64,000 nt of DNA from Microcella daejeonensis (GCF_026625045.1 NZ_CP113089.1:1674001-1738000), one strand, 5' to 3'; shown: positions 1-9,660, counted from the first letter of the stretch. Numbers and translations are program-made. Notes: generated from the sequence alone by a model not told the origin.

Positions 1-30
1 TCGAGGCCCCCCGAATCAAGGAGCATCACC

Positions 31-690
31 ATGTCCGAGAACACCCACCTCTCCGCCGAGACGCGCACGAGCTTCGGCAAGGGCGCGGCCCGCAAGCTGC
101 GCGCCCTCAACAAGATCCCCGCGGTCATCTACGGCCACGGCACCGAGCCCCGCCACGTGGCCCTGCCCGGCCACGAGACCGCGCTCCTGCTGCGCAAGGC
201 GAACCTCGTCCTCACGCTCGACATCGACGGCGACGAGCAGCTCGCCCTCGTGAAGGACGTCCAGAAGGACCCGGTGCGCCAGCTCATCGAGCACATCGAC
301 CTCATCGTCGTGCGCAAGGGCGAGAAGGTCGTCGTCGACGTGCCCGTGCACGTCGAGGGCGAGTCGTTCGCCGGCACCGTCGCCATGCTCGACGCGACGA
401 CCCTGAGCGTCGAGGCCGAGGCCACCCACATCCCCGAGTCCTTCACCGTCTCGGTCGAGGGCCTCGAGGAGGGCACGCAGATCCTCGCCGGCCAGGTCGA
501 GCTGCCCAAGGGCACCACGCTCATCACCGACCCCGAGACGCTCGTGGTCAACATCACCGTGCCGCAGCTCGACCTCACCTCCGACGCCGAGGGCGACGAG
601 TCGGCCGAGGGCGCCGAGGGCGAGACCGCCGAGGGCGACGAGTCGGCCGACGCCGACGAGGTCGCCGGCGACGACGAGAAGTCCGAGTAG
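31..690 (+). CDS. rplY: 50S ribosomal protein L25 / general stress protein Ctc
   Basis: L25 of the long (TL5/Ctc) type binds 5S rRNA in the large subunit. The 219-residue product opens with the family pattern RTSFGKGAARKLRALNKIPAVIYG, continues through the 5S-binding beta-barrel (to about residue 95) and has the C-terminal second domain (about 100-185). The last 35 residues are an acidic Glu/Asp/Ala/Gly tail, common in actinobacterial Ctc and probably disordered. An AAGGAG site at 18-23 fixes the ATG. It lies 41 bases upstream of pth, the usual actinobacterial order. The promoter lies outside the window. Confidence 0.96.
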   Translation: MSENTHLSAETRTSFGKGAARKLRALNKIPAVIYGHGTEPRHVALPGHETALLLRKANLVLTLDIDGDEQLALVKDVQKDPVRQLIEHIDLIVVRKGEKVVVDVPVHVEGESFAGTVAMLDATTLSVEAEATHIPESFTVSVEGLEEGTQILAGQVELPKGTTLITDPETLVVNITVPQLDLTSDAEGDESAEGAEGETAEGDESADADEVAGDDEKSE

Positions 691-731
691 GCACCATCTT
701 CGGCATCCGGCGCCGCGCGGAGGATCGGTCG

Positions 732-1322
732 ATGGCCGATGAGAACGTGTGGCTCGTAGCCGGGCTCGGCAACCCCGGGCCCGGCTACGCCGGCAACCGC
801 CACAACGTCGGGCAGATGGCGCTCGACGAGCTCGCCGACCAGATCGGCGCGCGCTTCAGCCGTCACCGCACCACCACGATGCTCGCCGAGGGCCGACTGC
901 GCCCCGGCGGGCCGAAGCTCGTGCTCATCAAGCCGATGAGCTACATGAACACCTCCGGCGGCCCCGTCTCGAGCGCGGCGAAGTACTTCGGCATCCCGCC
1001 CGAGCGCACGATCGTGCTGCACGACGACCTCGACCTGCCCTTCGAGACCATCCGGCTCAAGGCCGATGGCGGTCACGGCGGCCAGAACGGCGTGCGCGAC
1101 ATCATCAAGGCCCTCGGCACCCCGCAGTTCCTGCGCGTGCGGATCGGCATCGGCCGCCCTCCGGGTCGGCAGGATCCGGCCGAGTACGTGCTGAAGGATT
1201 TCGCCGGCGCCGAGCGCGCCCGGCTGTCGATCGTGCTGGGCGACGCCGCCGACGCGGTGCAGGACGTGATCGACGACGGCCTGACCTCGGCGCAGCAGCG
1301 CTGGCACGCTCCTCGGCCCTGA
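732..1322 (+). CDS. pth: Peptidyl-tRNA hydrolase
   Basis: Pth cleaves the ester bond of peptidyl-tRNAs released from stalled ribosomes. The 196-residue protein has the expected length. It starts with GLGNPGPGYAGNRHNVG, which carries the catalytic His (H24), and has the HDDLDLPF segment with the catalytic Asp (D98). The GGHxGQNGVR loop that contacts tRNA follows. A CGGAGGATC Shine-Dalgarno region ends 7 bases before the ATG. It is probably co-transcribed with rplY. The C-terminal helix ends in a basic, Trp-containing tail. Confidence 0.97.
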   Translation: MADENVWLVAGLGNPGPGYAGNRHNVGQMALDELADQIGARFSRHRTTTMLAEGRLRPGGPKLVLIKPMSYMNTSGGPVSSAAKYFGIPPERTIVLHDDLDLPFETIRLKADGGHGGQNGVRDIIKALGTPQFLRVRIGIGRPPGRQDPAEYVLKDFAGAERARLSIVLGDAADAVQDVIDDGLTSAQQRWHAPRP

Positions 1323-1374
1323 GCGCAGCATCCCGTCGCCGGTTCGCCCAGGCGGCCGCGCGTAGGATTCTCGG

Positions 1375-4300
1375 GTGAGTCTCGAGCGGTTGATCCCGGC
1401 CCTGTCGCGCGCCCGAACGATCGCGCGCGCACTCGATCACGCCTCCGACCCGACCGGGTTCTCGGTCGTCGAGGGCCTGCGCGTGCCTCTGCTGGCGGCC
1501 ATGCTCGAGCGTCGCGAGGGCCCGCAGTGCCTGCTGGCGATCACGGCGACCGGTCGTGAATCCGAGCAGGTGCAGGATGCCCTGCGCACGCTCGCCCCCT
1601 CGGCCACGATCCTCGACCTCCCCGCGTGGGAGACCCTGCCGCACGAGCGTCTCAGCCCGGGCGTCGAGACCGTCGGCCGCCGCATCCGCACGCTGCGCGC
1701 GCTCGAGGCGTGGGCGGCGCAACCCTCCGCCCCGCTCATCGTCGTCGCCTCGGTGCGGGCGGTGCTGCAGCCGCTGCCCACGGGGCTCACCGAGATCGAG
1801 CCGGTCGTGCTCGAGCGCGGAGCACGCGGGCAGGACCTCACGGCCGTCGTCAGCAGGCTCGTCGACCTCGCGTACGCGCGCGTCGACATGGTCACCCGCC
1901 GCGGGGAGTTCGCGGTGCGCGGCGGAATCCTCGACGTGTTCCCGGCCGTCGCCGAGCATCCCGTGCGCGTGGAGTTCTTCGGCGACGAGGTCGAGCAGCT
2001 GCGTGACTTCTCGGTGGCCGACCAGCGCTCGCTGCCGACCGAGCTGCAGCGCATCGAGCTGCCGCCGACGCGCGAGATGCTGCTGACGGCCGGCGTGCGG
2101 CAGCGCGCTGCCGAGATGGTGCACGAGTTCCCGAGCATGCAGCAGATGCTCGCCAAGATCGCGGAGGGGATCCCCGTCGAGGGCATGGAGAGCCTCGCGC
2201 CCGCGCTCGTCGACCGGCTCGTGCCGCTCACCCACTACCTGCCGCCGCGCGCGGCGATCGCCGTGCTCAGCCCCGAGCGGGTCGCGAGCCGCGCCAAGAA
2301 CCTCGTCGAGACGAACCGCGAGTTCCTCACCGCCGCCTGGCACGCCGCCACCGCGGGGGCCGAGGCGCCGATCGACCTCGACGCGGGCGACTTCCTCACC
2401 GTCGACGGCCTGCACGAGGCCGCGGGGGAGCGCGACTGGTTCACCGTGAGCTCCTTCAACGGCGATGATCCGGGCATCCTGCGCATCGAGGCCGACGAGG
2501 CGCCCACGTTCGCCGGCAGGGCGGGCGGCGCCGTCGACCACGTCGTCGATCGCGTGCGCGCGGGCTGGACGATGATCGTCGTGGCGCAGGGAGCGGGCCT
2601 GGTCGAGCGCGCGGGCGTCGTGCTGGGCGAGCAGGAGGTCGCGGCGCGGGCCGTCGACGAGCTGCCCGAGACGCTCGATGCGGGCGTCGTCTACCTGCTG
2701 CGCGGCGCCGTCGAGCACGGCTTCGAGCTGCCCGAGATCCAGCTCGGCCTGCTGAGCGAATCCGAGTTCTACGGGCGCAGCGTCGGCTACGACTCCCGCG
2801 CCCCGAAGAAGCTCGCCAGCCGGCGCAAGAACGTCGTCGACCCCCTGCAGCTCGTCGCGGGCGACCACGTCGTGCACCAGACGCACGGCATCGGCAGGTT
2901 CCTCGAGCTCGTGCAGCGCGAGGTCTCCACCGGCGGGCGCAACGCGGTCAAGAGCACCCGCGAGTTCCTCGTCATCGAGTACGCGCCCTCCAAGCGCGGG
3001 TTCCCTGGCGACAAGCTCTACGTGCCCACCGACCAGCTCGACCTGCTCACCCGCTACGTCGGCGGCGAGGCGCCCGCGCTCAGCAAGATGGGCGGCAGCG
3101 ACTGGTCGGCGGCGAAGGGCAAGGCCCGCCGCGCGGTGCGCGACATCGCGGTCGAGCTCGTGAAGCTGTACTCCGCGCGCATGTCGAGCCGCGGGCACGC
3201 CTTCGAGCCCGACACCCCCTGGCAGCGCGAGCTCGAGGAGGCGTTCCCCTACGCCGAGACCCCCGATCAGCTGACCACGATCGACGAGGTCAAGCGCGAC
3301 ATGGAGTCGCCCATCCCGATGGACCGCCTGCTCGCGGGCGACGTCGGCTACGGCAAGACCGAGGTCGCCGTGCGCGCCGCCTTCAAGGCCGTGCAGGGCG
3401 GCAAGCAGGTGGCGATGATCGTGCCGACCACCCTGCTGGTCAAGCAGCACCTCGAGACCTTCACCGAGCGCTTCGCCGGGTTCCCCGTGCACCTGCGCGC
3501 CCTCAGCCGGTTCCAGACCGACAAGGAGGCGAAGGAGACCCTCGACGGGCTCGCGCGCGGCACGATCGACGTCGTCATCGGCACGCACCGCATCCTCAGC
3601 CAGGGCGTCGCCTTCAAGGATCTCGGCCTCGTGATCATCGACGAGGAGCAGCGGTTCGGCGTCGAGCACAAGGACGCGCTGAAGAAGCTCAAGCACAACG
3701 TCGACGTGCTCGCCATGTCGGCCACGCCCATCCCGCGCACCCTCGAGATGGCCGTGACGGGCATCCGCGAGATGTCGACCCTCGCGACCCCGCCGGAGGA
3801 CCGCCACCCCATCCTCACCTTCGTCGGCCCCTACAGCGACAAGCAGGTGACCGCGGCGATCCACCGCGAGCTGCTGCGCGAGGGCCAGGTCTTCTACGTG
3901 CACAACCGGGTCTCGAGCATCAACCGGGTCGCCGCGCACCTGGCCGAGCTGGTGCCGGATGCGCGCATCGCGGTCGCGCACGGGCAGATGAGCGAGGCGG
4001 CCCTCGAGCAGGTGATGGTCGACTTCTGGGAGCGCCGCTTCGACGTGCTCGTCTCGACGACGATCATCGAGACCGGCCTCGACGTCGCCAACGCGAACAC
4101 GCTCATCATCGATCGGGCCGACAAGTACGGCCTCAGCCAGCTGCACCAGCTGCGCGGCCGCGTCGGTCGCAGCCGCGAGCGCGCCTACGCCTACTTCCTC
4201 TACGACGAGCTCAAGCCGCTCACCGAGACGGCCCACGACCGCCTGCAGACCCTCGCGGCGCACAGCGACCTCGGCGGCGGCATGCAGATCGCGATGAAGG

Positions 4301-4908
4301 ATCTCGAGATCCGCGGGGCGGGCAACCTGCTCGGCGCCGAGCAGGCCGGCCACATCGCCGGTGTCGGCTTCGACCTCTACCTGCGCATGATCGGTGAGGC
4401 GGTGAGCGTCTTCCGCGGCGACGCGGCCAACGAGCAGACCGAGCTGCGGCTCGAGCTGCCCGTCGACGCGCACATCCCCGAGGAGTACGTCGAGAGCGAG
4501 CGTCTGCGCCTCGAGGCGTACCAGAAGCTCTCGACGGCGGCCGCTCCGGCGAGCAACGACGCCGCGCTCGGCGAGGTGCTCGACGAGCTCGCCGACCGCT
4601 ACGGCGAGCCGCCCGCGCCCGTGCTGGCACTTCTGCGCGTCTCGCAGCTGCGCCGCACCGCCCAGAAGATCGGCCTGAGCGACGTCGTCGTCATGGGCTC
4701 GAATCTGCGCATCGTCGGCCGCGAGCTGCCCGAGTCGCGCCAGATGCGCCTGCAGCGCCTGTACCCGGGCTCGAAGTACTTCGCCCAGACCCGCACCGTC
4801 ACGCTGCCCCTGCCGTCGGGCGCGGACGACGCGCTCATCCTCGACTGGGTGTCGCAGGCGCTCGGCGCCCTCTACGAGATCGACGAGGTGGCGGCGCCCG
4901 CCGTCTGA
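1375..4908 (+). CDS. mfd: Transcription-repair coupling factor Mfd
   Basis: Mfd is an ATP-dependent translocase that removes RNA polymerase stalled at lesions and recruits the UvrA/UvrB excision machinery. The 1177-residue protein is full length. The N-terminal UvrB-like region is followed by the RNAP-interacting domain (about 480-560), then the RecG-like motor: Walker A GDVGYGKT at 655-662, DEEQ at 756-759 and the RGRVGRS motif VI near 930; the TRCF C-terminal domain closes it. The GTG start has no Shine-Dalgarno site, but a TAGGAT hexamer at 1363-1368 leaves exactly 6 bases before it, so the mRNA is predicted to be leaderless. Confidence 0.97.
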   Translation: MSLERLIPALSRARTIARALDHASDPTGFSVVEGLRVPLLAAMLERREGPQCLLAITATGRESEQVQDALRTLAPSATILDLPAWETLPHERLSPGVETVGRRIRTLRALEAWAAQPSAPLIVVASVRAVLQPLPTGLTEIEPVVLERGARGQDLTAVVSRLVDLAYARVDMVTRRGEFAVRGGILDVFPAVAEHPVRVEFFGDEVEQLRDFSVADQRSLPTELQRIELPPTREMLLTAGVRQRAAEMVHEFPSMQQMLAKIAEGIPVEGMESLAPALVDRLVPLTHYLPPRAAIAVLSPERVASRAKNLVETNREFLTAAWHAATAGAEAPIDLDAGDFLTVDGLHEAAGERDWFTVSSFNGDDPGILRIEADEAPTFAGRAGGAVDHVVDRVRAGWTMIVVAQGAGLVERAGVVLGEQEVAARAVDELPETLDAGVVYLLRGAVEHGFELPEIQLGLLSESEFYGRSVGYDSRAPKKLASRRKNVVDPLQLVAGDHVVHQTHGIGRFLELVQREVSTGGRNAVKSTREFLVIEYAPSKRGFPGDKLYVPTDQLDLLTRYVGGEAPALSKMGGSDWSAAKGKARRAVRDIAVELVKLYSARMSSRGHAFEPDTPWQRELEEAFPYAETPDQLTTIDEVKRDMESPIPMDRLLAGDVGYGKTEVAVRAAFKAVQGGKQVAMIVPTTLLVKQHLETFTERFAGFPVHLRALSRFQTDKEAKETLDGLARGTIDVVIGTHRILSQGVAFKDLGLVIIDEEQRFGVEHKDALKKLKHNVDVLAMSATPIPRTLEMAVTGIREMSTLATPPEDRHPILTFVGPYSDKQVTAAIHRELLREGQVFYVHNRVSSINRVAAHLAELVPDARIAVAHGQMSEAALEQVMVDFWERRFDVLVSTTIIETGLDVANANTLIIDRADKYGLSQLHQLRGRVGRSRERAYAYFLYDELKPLTETAHDRLQTLAAHSDLGGGMQIAMKDLEIRGAGNLLGAEQAGHIAGVGFDLYLRMIGEAVSVFRGDAANEQTELRLELPVDAHIPEEYVESERLRLEAYQKLSTAAAPASNDAALGEVLDELADRYGEPPAPVLALLRVSQLRRTAQKIGLSDVVVMGSNLRIVGRELPESRQMRLQRLYPGSKYFAQTRTVTLPLPSGADDALILDWVSQALGALYEIDEVAAPAV

Positions 4909-4991
4909 GCCGATCGCGAGGCCTGTCCACGTGGATGCGTACCCTCGGGGACGAGCGGTCGCAACGGGCGTCGGCGGGACGGAGCGGACGG

Positions 4992-5822
4992 ATGTCCCGC
5001 GGAGCGGAATCGGAGCCTCCCGAGGAGGAGACGCTGACGGGCGGCGGTACGTCGACGGTGACCCGCGTCGGCAGCACGGTCCGTCGCTCCGCGCAGCCAT
5101 GGTCCTCGACGGTCGGTTCGATGCTTCGACGACTGAGGGACGACGGTGTCATCGGGGTCCCCGACTTCCACGGCTTCGACGGTCAAGGGCGCGAGGTGCT
5201 CGACTTCCTGCCCGGTGAGGTCGGCAACTACCCGCTCTCCTCGGCGATCCGGAGCGAGCGCGCGCTCGTCTCCGCCGCCCGTCTGGTGCGCCGGTTCCAC
5301 GATGCGACGGCCCCGTTCGCTCCGGCCATGCTCGAGGGCTGGCAGTTCGGCGCGCTCGAGCCCGTCGAGGTCGTCTGCCACGGCGATCTCGCCCCGTACA
5401 ACTGCGTCTTCGACGGCTCCCGCGCGGTCGGGATCATCGATTTCGACACGTGCCGCCCCGGCCCTCGAGCGTGGGATCTCGCCTACGCCCTGTACCGGTT
5501 CGCCCCGATCGCGGGGCCGGACAACCCCGACCGCTTCGGCGATCCGTCCACGCAGGTGGTGCGAGCGCATCGGTTCCTCGACGCGTACGGTGCGACACCG
5601 GCGCAGCGAGCGGCGACGATCGGGATGCTCGAGCCGAGGGTCAGGGCGCTCATCGATCACATCGAGGAGTCGGCAGCGCGAGGGAGCGAGACCGCCCGGC
5701 GGCATGCCGCTGACGGCCATCTCGACATCTATCGCGCCGACATCGATCACATCAGGCGGATGATGCCGGCGCTCGGCGCTCCTCACGAGGTCACCGAGAG
5801 CGCGGCGCCCGCCGCGTCCTGA
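4992..5822 (+). CDS. Aminoglycoside phosphotransferase (APH)-fold kinase-like protein
   Basis: A protein of about 276 residues with the kinase-like phosphotransferase fold; the substrate is unknown. The catalytic loop HGDLAPYNCVF and the metal-binding IIDFDTCRPGP motif are intact, and an N-terminal lobe motif (LTGGGTSTVTRVG...VRR) resembles that of actinobacterial APH-family enzymes. An in-frame ATG at 4935 would add 19 residues but has no ribosome site; the ATG at 4992 follows GGAGCGG and is preferred. Despite the family name there is no reason to infer drug resistance: chromosomal members often act on small metabolites. It stands alone between mfd and a secreted protein gene. Confidence 0.8.
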   Translation: MSRGAESEPPEEETLTGGGTSTVTRVGSTVRRSAQPWSSTVGSMLRRLRDDGVIGVPDFHGFDGQGREVLDFLPGEVGNYPLSSAIRSERALVSAARLVRRFHDATAPFAPAMLEGWQFGALEPVEVVCHGDLAPYNCVFDGSRAVGIIDFDTCRPGPRAWDLAYALYRFAPIAGPDNPDRFGDPSTQVVRAHRFLDAYGATPAQRAATIGMLEPRVRALIDHIEESAARGSETARRHAADGHLDIYRADIDHIRRMMPALGAPHEVTESAAPAAS

Positions 5823-5940
5823 TCACCGGGTGCGGGGTGCCCGCCAGTTCGCTGAATCGGAGGCCGGGTCGGAGGACCCGCGCTCACGCTGAGGAGGCGC
5901 AGCGCCGCGCTGCGATACCCGATTCGCATTGGAGCGACTC

Positions 5941-6414
5941 ATGATCCCCTCCGTCCTCTCCCGCTCGCTCATCACCGCCGCCGCGGTGGCGGCCCTCGTG
6001 AGCGTCCCCCTCGTCGCCTCGGCGGCCTCGGTCGTCCCCGACGGCTCCTCCGGCCGTCCGCTCTCCGCGACCCTCCTCGGTGCCAACGAGGTCGGCCCGG
6101 CCGGCGGCGACCCCGACGCCACCGGCACGGCTTCCGTCACGATCAACGTCGGCAAGAGCCAGCTCTGCTACGACATCCCGTTCTCCGGTGTCGCGCCGAT
6201 CTTCGGTCACGTCCACGACGGCGAGGCCGGCGTGAACGGTCCGGTCGTCATCACGCTCTCCGCGCTCGCGGGCGCGACCGACGTCGCCTCCGGATGCGAG
6301 ACGGTCGACCGAGCACTGCTGCGCGAGATGCTGCGCGATCCGAGCGGCTACTACGTGAACGTCCACAGCACGGAGTTCCCGGGCGGCGCCATCCGCGGGC
6401 AGCTCGGCCGCTAA
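5941..6414 (+). CDS. Secreted CHRD-domain protein
   Basis: A small exported protein of 157 residues. Residues 1-29 form a signal peptide (SRSLITAAAVAALVSVPLVASA). The remainder is one CHRD (chordin-like) domain with the hallmark HVHDGEAGVNGPVVITL segment and the closing YYVNVHSTEFPGGAIRGQL motif. Function in bacteria is unknown; the domain is an extracellular beta-sandwich. GGAG at 5931-5934 precedes the ATG by 6 bases; a TTG at 5929 in the same frame is rejected because it overlaps that site. Two cysteines (LCYD and GCET) could form a disulfide after export. A strong hairpin follows the stop. Confidence 0.85.
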   Translation: MIPSVLSRSLITAAAVAALVSVPLVASAASVVPDGSSGRPLSATLLGANEVGPAGGDPDATGTASVTINVGKSQLCYDIPFSGVAPIFGHVHDGEAGVNGPVVITLSALAGATDVASGCETVDRALLREMLRDPSGYYVNVHSTEFPGGAIRGQLGR

Positions 6415-6420
6415 TGCAGC

Positions 6421-6453
6421 ATGCGGGGCGGCGCGTTCTGCGCCGTCCCGCAT
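6421..6453. terminator. Bidirectional hairpin between convergent genes
   Basis: ATGCGGG-g-CGGCGC pairs with GCGCCG-t-CCCGCAT around a 5-base loop, giving 14 pairs including one G-U. It lies between the 3' ends of the convergent CHRD and CPBP genes. No T-run follows, which is usual for actinobacterial terminators. Confidence 0.65.
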
Positions 6454-7301
6454 CACTGCTCGGTCGCCGAACCGGTGACGGCCTCGTCGCTCGTGCGATC
6501 GATCGCCAGCGGCCGCAGCACCGGCGGCATCCGCACCGAGCCCGGCACGCGGTGCACCCCGTAGACCGCCGCCGGGATGAGCACGAGGGTGCGCAGGTCG
6601 AGCAGCACGTGCAGTGCGATGACGAGCAGGATGCTCCCGCTCAGCACGTAGACGACGGTGAGCACCAGCCCGATCGCCGTGGCCCCGGCCATGCCGGCCC
6701 AGCCCTGGTAGGCGTGCAGCAGCCCGAACAGCAGCGCCGAGAGCAGGAGCGCGCTCAGGGGCTCGCCCGTGACGAGCACGAGCAGCGCCGGCATCGCGAG
6801 CCGGAACAGCAGCTCCTCGACCACTCCGGCGTTGACCGAGAGGCCGACCCCGATCACGAGCTCGGGCCGGTTGCGGGGGAGGAGGGCGGCGATGTCGCCG
6901 ATCATGACGACGCCGCCCTCGCGGCGCGCCGAGCGGATGCCCGCGGCGGTCGCGACGGCGGTGCCGAGGACGGCGCCCGCCAGCAGTCCCAGCCCGAGAC
7001 CGGAGCCGAGCGCATCCCGCACCGCCGTCACGCCGGGCAGCGCCTGAGCCGCGCGCAGCAGCGGCTCGACGACGGGGTGCACGAGCGCGATCAGCACGAC
7101 CGCCGAGCCGCCGAGCAGCACGAACGACTCGCGCAGCCAGCGCCGCATCGCGGCCTGCCGGCGCGCGGTCGAGCGGTAGCGGCGGAACCGGCGGTACTCG
7201 CGGCGGTCCTTGCTCGCGGCGCGCCAGCCGTGCAGGGCGACGACCCCGAGCGCGAGGGCCAGCGCCGCGAGCCGGGCGGGCCAGTCGAGGTCGGGGAGCA
7301 C
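6453..7301 (-). CDS. CPBP-family intramembrane metalloprotease (Abi/CAAX prenyl protease type)
   Basis: A polytopic membrane protein of 282 residues with all three CPBP motifs: EELLFR (E162, E163, R167), FGLLHAYQG (H196) and HVLLDL (H231, D235), so it is probably an active intramembrane protease of unknown substrate. A basic cytoplasmic loop (about 30-55) follows the first membrane segment; six or more hydrophobic segments follow. The GTG start has a CAGTCT hexamer exactly 6 bases upstream (minus strand), predicting a leaderless mRNA. It is divergent from the neighbouring MFS exporter gene and convergent with the CHRD gene. Confidence 0.85.
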   Translation of the reverse strand: MLPDLDWPARLAALALALGVVALHGWRAASKDRREYRRFRRYRSTARRQAAMRRWLRESFVLLGGSAVVLIALVHPVVEPLLRAAQALPGVTAVRDALGSGLGLGLLAGAVLGTAVATAAGIRSARREGGVVMIGDIAALLPRNRPELVIGVGLSVNAGVVEELLFRLAMPALLVLVTGEPLSALLLSALLFGLLHAYQGWAGMAGATAIGLVLTVVYVLSGSILLVIALHVLLDLRTLVLIPAAVYGVHRVPGSVRMPPVLRPLAIDRTSDEAVTGSATEQ

Positions 7302-7420
7302 GCTCCCAGACTGTCACGGCCGAATCGGGGCGAACTGTCGAGAACGAGTGCCAGGGTCGAGCGGAAGCCGCGCCGATCGCGTCCGGCGAGCACCACCAGC
7401 CCGGAGCGATGGGGAGCAGC

Positions 7421-8881
7421 ATGAGCACGAGCGACGTCGGTCTGCGGTCCGCCCGCGGGCCCATCCTCCTGGCCCTCATGGTCACCACGGGGCTCGTGGC
7501 GATCGACGCCACCATCCTCGCCACGGCCGTGCCGACCCTCGTCGACGAGCTCGGCGGCTTCGAGCAGTTCCCGTGGCTGTTCTCGATCTACCTGCTCGCC
7601 CAGGCCGTCTCGGTGCCCATCTACGCGAAGCTCAGCGATGTCGTGGGGCGCAAGCCGATCATCCTCATCGGCATCGGCCTGTTCCTGCTCGGCTCGATCC
7701 TCTGCGCCCTCGCCTGGAGCATGCCCGCGCTCATCGCCTTCCGCGCGATCCAGGGTCTGGGCGCCGGCGCCGTCGGGCCCATGGCGATCACGATCGCGGG
7801 CGACATCTACTCGGTCGCCGAGCGCGCCCGCGTGCAGGGCTACATCGCGAGCGTCTGGGCGGCCTCGGCCGTCATCGGCCCGACCCTCGGCGGGCTCTTC
7901 GCCGAGCTCGACGCCTGGCGGTGGATCTTCCTGATCAACATCCCGCTGTGCCTGCTGGCGGGGTGGATGCTCATCCGCACCTTCCACGAGACGGTCGAGC
8001 GCCGCGCCCACCGGGTCGACTACCTCGGCGGCGCCCTCCTCACGGCCTCGCTCATCCTGCTGCTGCTCGGCGTGCTCGAGGGCGGCCAGGCCTGGGCCTG
8101 GGCGTCGTGGCAGAGCGCCGTCGCCTTCGGCGGCGGTGCCGTGCTCCTCGCGGCGTTCGCGCTCGCGGAGCGGCGCGCCGCCGAGCCCATCCTCCCCACC
8201 TGGGTGTTCTCGCGGCGCCTGCTGCTCACGACGACCCTCGTCTCCACGGGCGTCGGCGCGGTGCTGTTCGGGCTCACGAGCTACGTGCCCACCTTCCTCG
8301 AGGGCTCGATCGGCGCGAGCCCGCTCGTCGCGGGTCTGGCGCTCGCCGCCCTCACGATCGGCTGGCCGATCTCGGCCTCGCTCTCTGGCCGGCTGTACCT
8401 GCGTCTCGGGTTCCGCACGACGGTGCTGCTCGGCATGATCGCCGTCGTCGCCGGATCGCTCGTGCTCGCCCTCTCCGCCCGCACGCCCTCGGTGCTCGTC
8501 GTCGCGATCGCCTGCTTCCTCGTCGGGCTCGGGCTCGGGCTTGTGGCCACGCCCTCGCTCATCGCGGCGCAGGCGAGCGTGCCGTGGAACGAGCGCGGCG
8601 TCGTCACGGGCACCAACCTCTTCGCCCGCAGCATCGGCAGCGCGGTCGGCGTCGCGATCTTCGGCGCCATCGCGAACGGCATCGTCGGTCGTGAGGGTGC
8701 ACAGCCCGCGGCCGGCGTCGCCCCCGAGCAGATCATCGACGCCTCCGCGGCGGTGTTCGCGGCGACCCTCGTCGCGGCGCTCGCGACGGCGGCGCTCGCC
8801 GCGGCCATGCCCCGCACGCCCGTGCCGCAGCCCGAGCCCGCCGAGGCGGCGGACGACGCCGCGCAGCCCGCGCGCGCCTGA
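7421..8881 (+). CDS. MFS drug/solute exporter, DHA2 (EmrB/QacA-like) family
   Basis: A multi-span exporter of 486 residues. It has the DHA2 features ID-ATILATAVPTL in the first membrane segment, the GRKPIILIG motif A in loop 2-3, the RAIQGLGAGAVGP motif and the FLINIPL segment of helix 6. Proton-coupled export of amphipathic compounds is the family role; the substrate cannot be read from sequence. GGGGAG at 7411-7416 places the start at 7421 rather than at the ATG at 7409. The C-terminus is an Ala/Pro/Glu-rich tail. No regulator is adjacent. Confidence 0.88.
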   Translation: MSTSDVGLRSARGPILLALMVTTGLVAIDATILATAVPTLVDELGGFEQFPWLFSIYLLAQAVSVPIYAKLSDVVGRKPIILIGIGLFLLGSILCALAWSMPALIAFRAIQGLGAGAVGPMAITIAGDIYSVAERARVQGYIASVWAASAVIGPTLGGLFAELDAWRWIFLINIPLCLLAGWMLIRTFHETVERRAHRVDYLGGALLTASLILLLLGVLEGGQAWAWASWQSAVAFGGGAVLLAAFALAERRAAEPILPTWVFSRRLLLTTTLVSTGVGAVLFGLTSYVPTFLEGSIGASPLVAGLALAALTIGWPISASLSGRLYLRLGFRTTVLLGMIAVVAGSLVLALSARTPSVLVVAIACFLVGLGLGLVATPSLIAAQASVPWNERGVVTGTNLFARSIGSAVGVAIFGAIANGIVGREGAQPAAGVAPEQIIDASAAVFAATLVAALATAALAAAMPRTPVPQPEPAEAADDAAQPARA

Positions 8882-8923
8882 GCCGAGCATCCCGCGGTCT
8901 GCCGGCCCTGCGAGGATGACCGC

Positions 8924-9655
8924 ATGACCGAGTCCCGCCCCGCGCACCCCGCCGCCCCCGCCGGCACCCCCACCGAGCCGCACCCCGCCCTCGACGCGCT
9001 CATCGGCGTCATGGCGCGCCTGCGCGGCCCCGGCGGCTGCGCCTGGGACGCCGAGCAGACCCACGAGAGCCTCACCCCGTACCTGATCGAGGAGTCGCAC
9101 GAGCTCGTCGACGCGATCGAGCACGGCACGCGCGACGACGTGCTCGAGGAGCTCGGCGACGTGCTCTACCAGGTGCTGTTCCACTCCGATCTGGCGGCCG
9201 CGCACCCCACAGATCCCTTCACGATCGAGGACGTCGCCGCGCGCTCGATGGCCAAGATGGTCGGCCGCCACCCGCACGTCTTCGGCGAGGGCGAGGTGGT
9301 CGCCGACACCGCCGAGGAGGTCTCGGCCAACTGGCAGCGCTGGAAGGCGCAGGAGAAGCCCGCGCGCACCTCCGTGCTCGACGGCATCCCGGCCGGGCTG
9401 CCCGCGCTCGCCCGCGCCGAGAAAGTGGCAGGGCGCGCCGCCGATCTGGGCGTCGCGGCCCCCGAACCGCCGGTCGCGATCGACGAGGGGATGCTCGCCG
9501 ACGAGCACGCGCTGGGCATCCAGCTGCTCGCCCTCGCGACGGCGGCGCGCGCCCGCGGATTCGACGCCGAGCGCGCCCTGCGCACCGCCCTCCGGAGCCA
9601 CGAGGAACTCATCCGTTCGGCTGAGGCCGAACGCCGCGGCAGCATGGTTGACTGA
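8924..9655 (+). CDS. mazG: Nucleoside triphosphate pyrophosphohydrolase MazG
   Basis: MazG hydrolyses (d)NTPs, including damaged ones, to monophosphates. The MazG fold is clear: GGCAWDAEQTHESLTPYLIEESHELVDAIE followed by LEELGDVLYQVLFHS, supplying the acidic metal ligands, then the HPHVFG segment and WxxxKAxEK. The 243 residues contain one full MazG domain and a shortened second region. A GAGGAT hexamer sits 6 bases before the ATG, a weaker candidate leaderless start; no strong Shine-Dalgarno site is present. In actinobacteria mazG commonly lies between mfd and eno, as here with an exporter inserted. Confidence 0.93.
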   Translation: MTESRPAHPAAPAGTPTEPHPALDALIGVMARLRGPGGCAWDAEQTHESLTPYLIEESHELVDAIEHGTRDDVLEELGDVLYQVLFHSDLAAAHPTDPFTIEDVAARSMAKMVGRHPHVFGEGEVVADTAEEVSANWQRWKAQEKPARTSVLDGIPAGLPALARAEKVAGRAADLGVAAPEPPVAIDEGMLADEHALGIQLLALATAARARGFDAERALRTALRSHEELIRSAEAERRGSMVD

Positions 9656-9660
9656 CCCTC

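Noticed and set aside
4935..4991. Upstream ATG for the APH-fold gene
   Set aside because: No Shine-Dalgarno site or -10 spacing; the extra 19 residues have no family similarity, while the ATG at 4992 follows GGAGCGG.
1105..5100. Very long open frame antisense to mfd
   Set aside because: At this G+C stops are rare in the frame opposite third codon positions. The translation is His/Asp/Arg-rich low complexity with no family features, while mfd on the other strand is complete.
4992..5822. Aminoglycoside resistance gene
   Set aside because: Only the kinase fold is supported; chromosomal APH-fold proteins have diverse substrates and nothing indicates drug modification.
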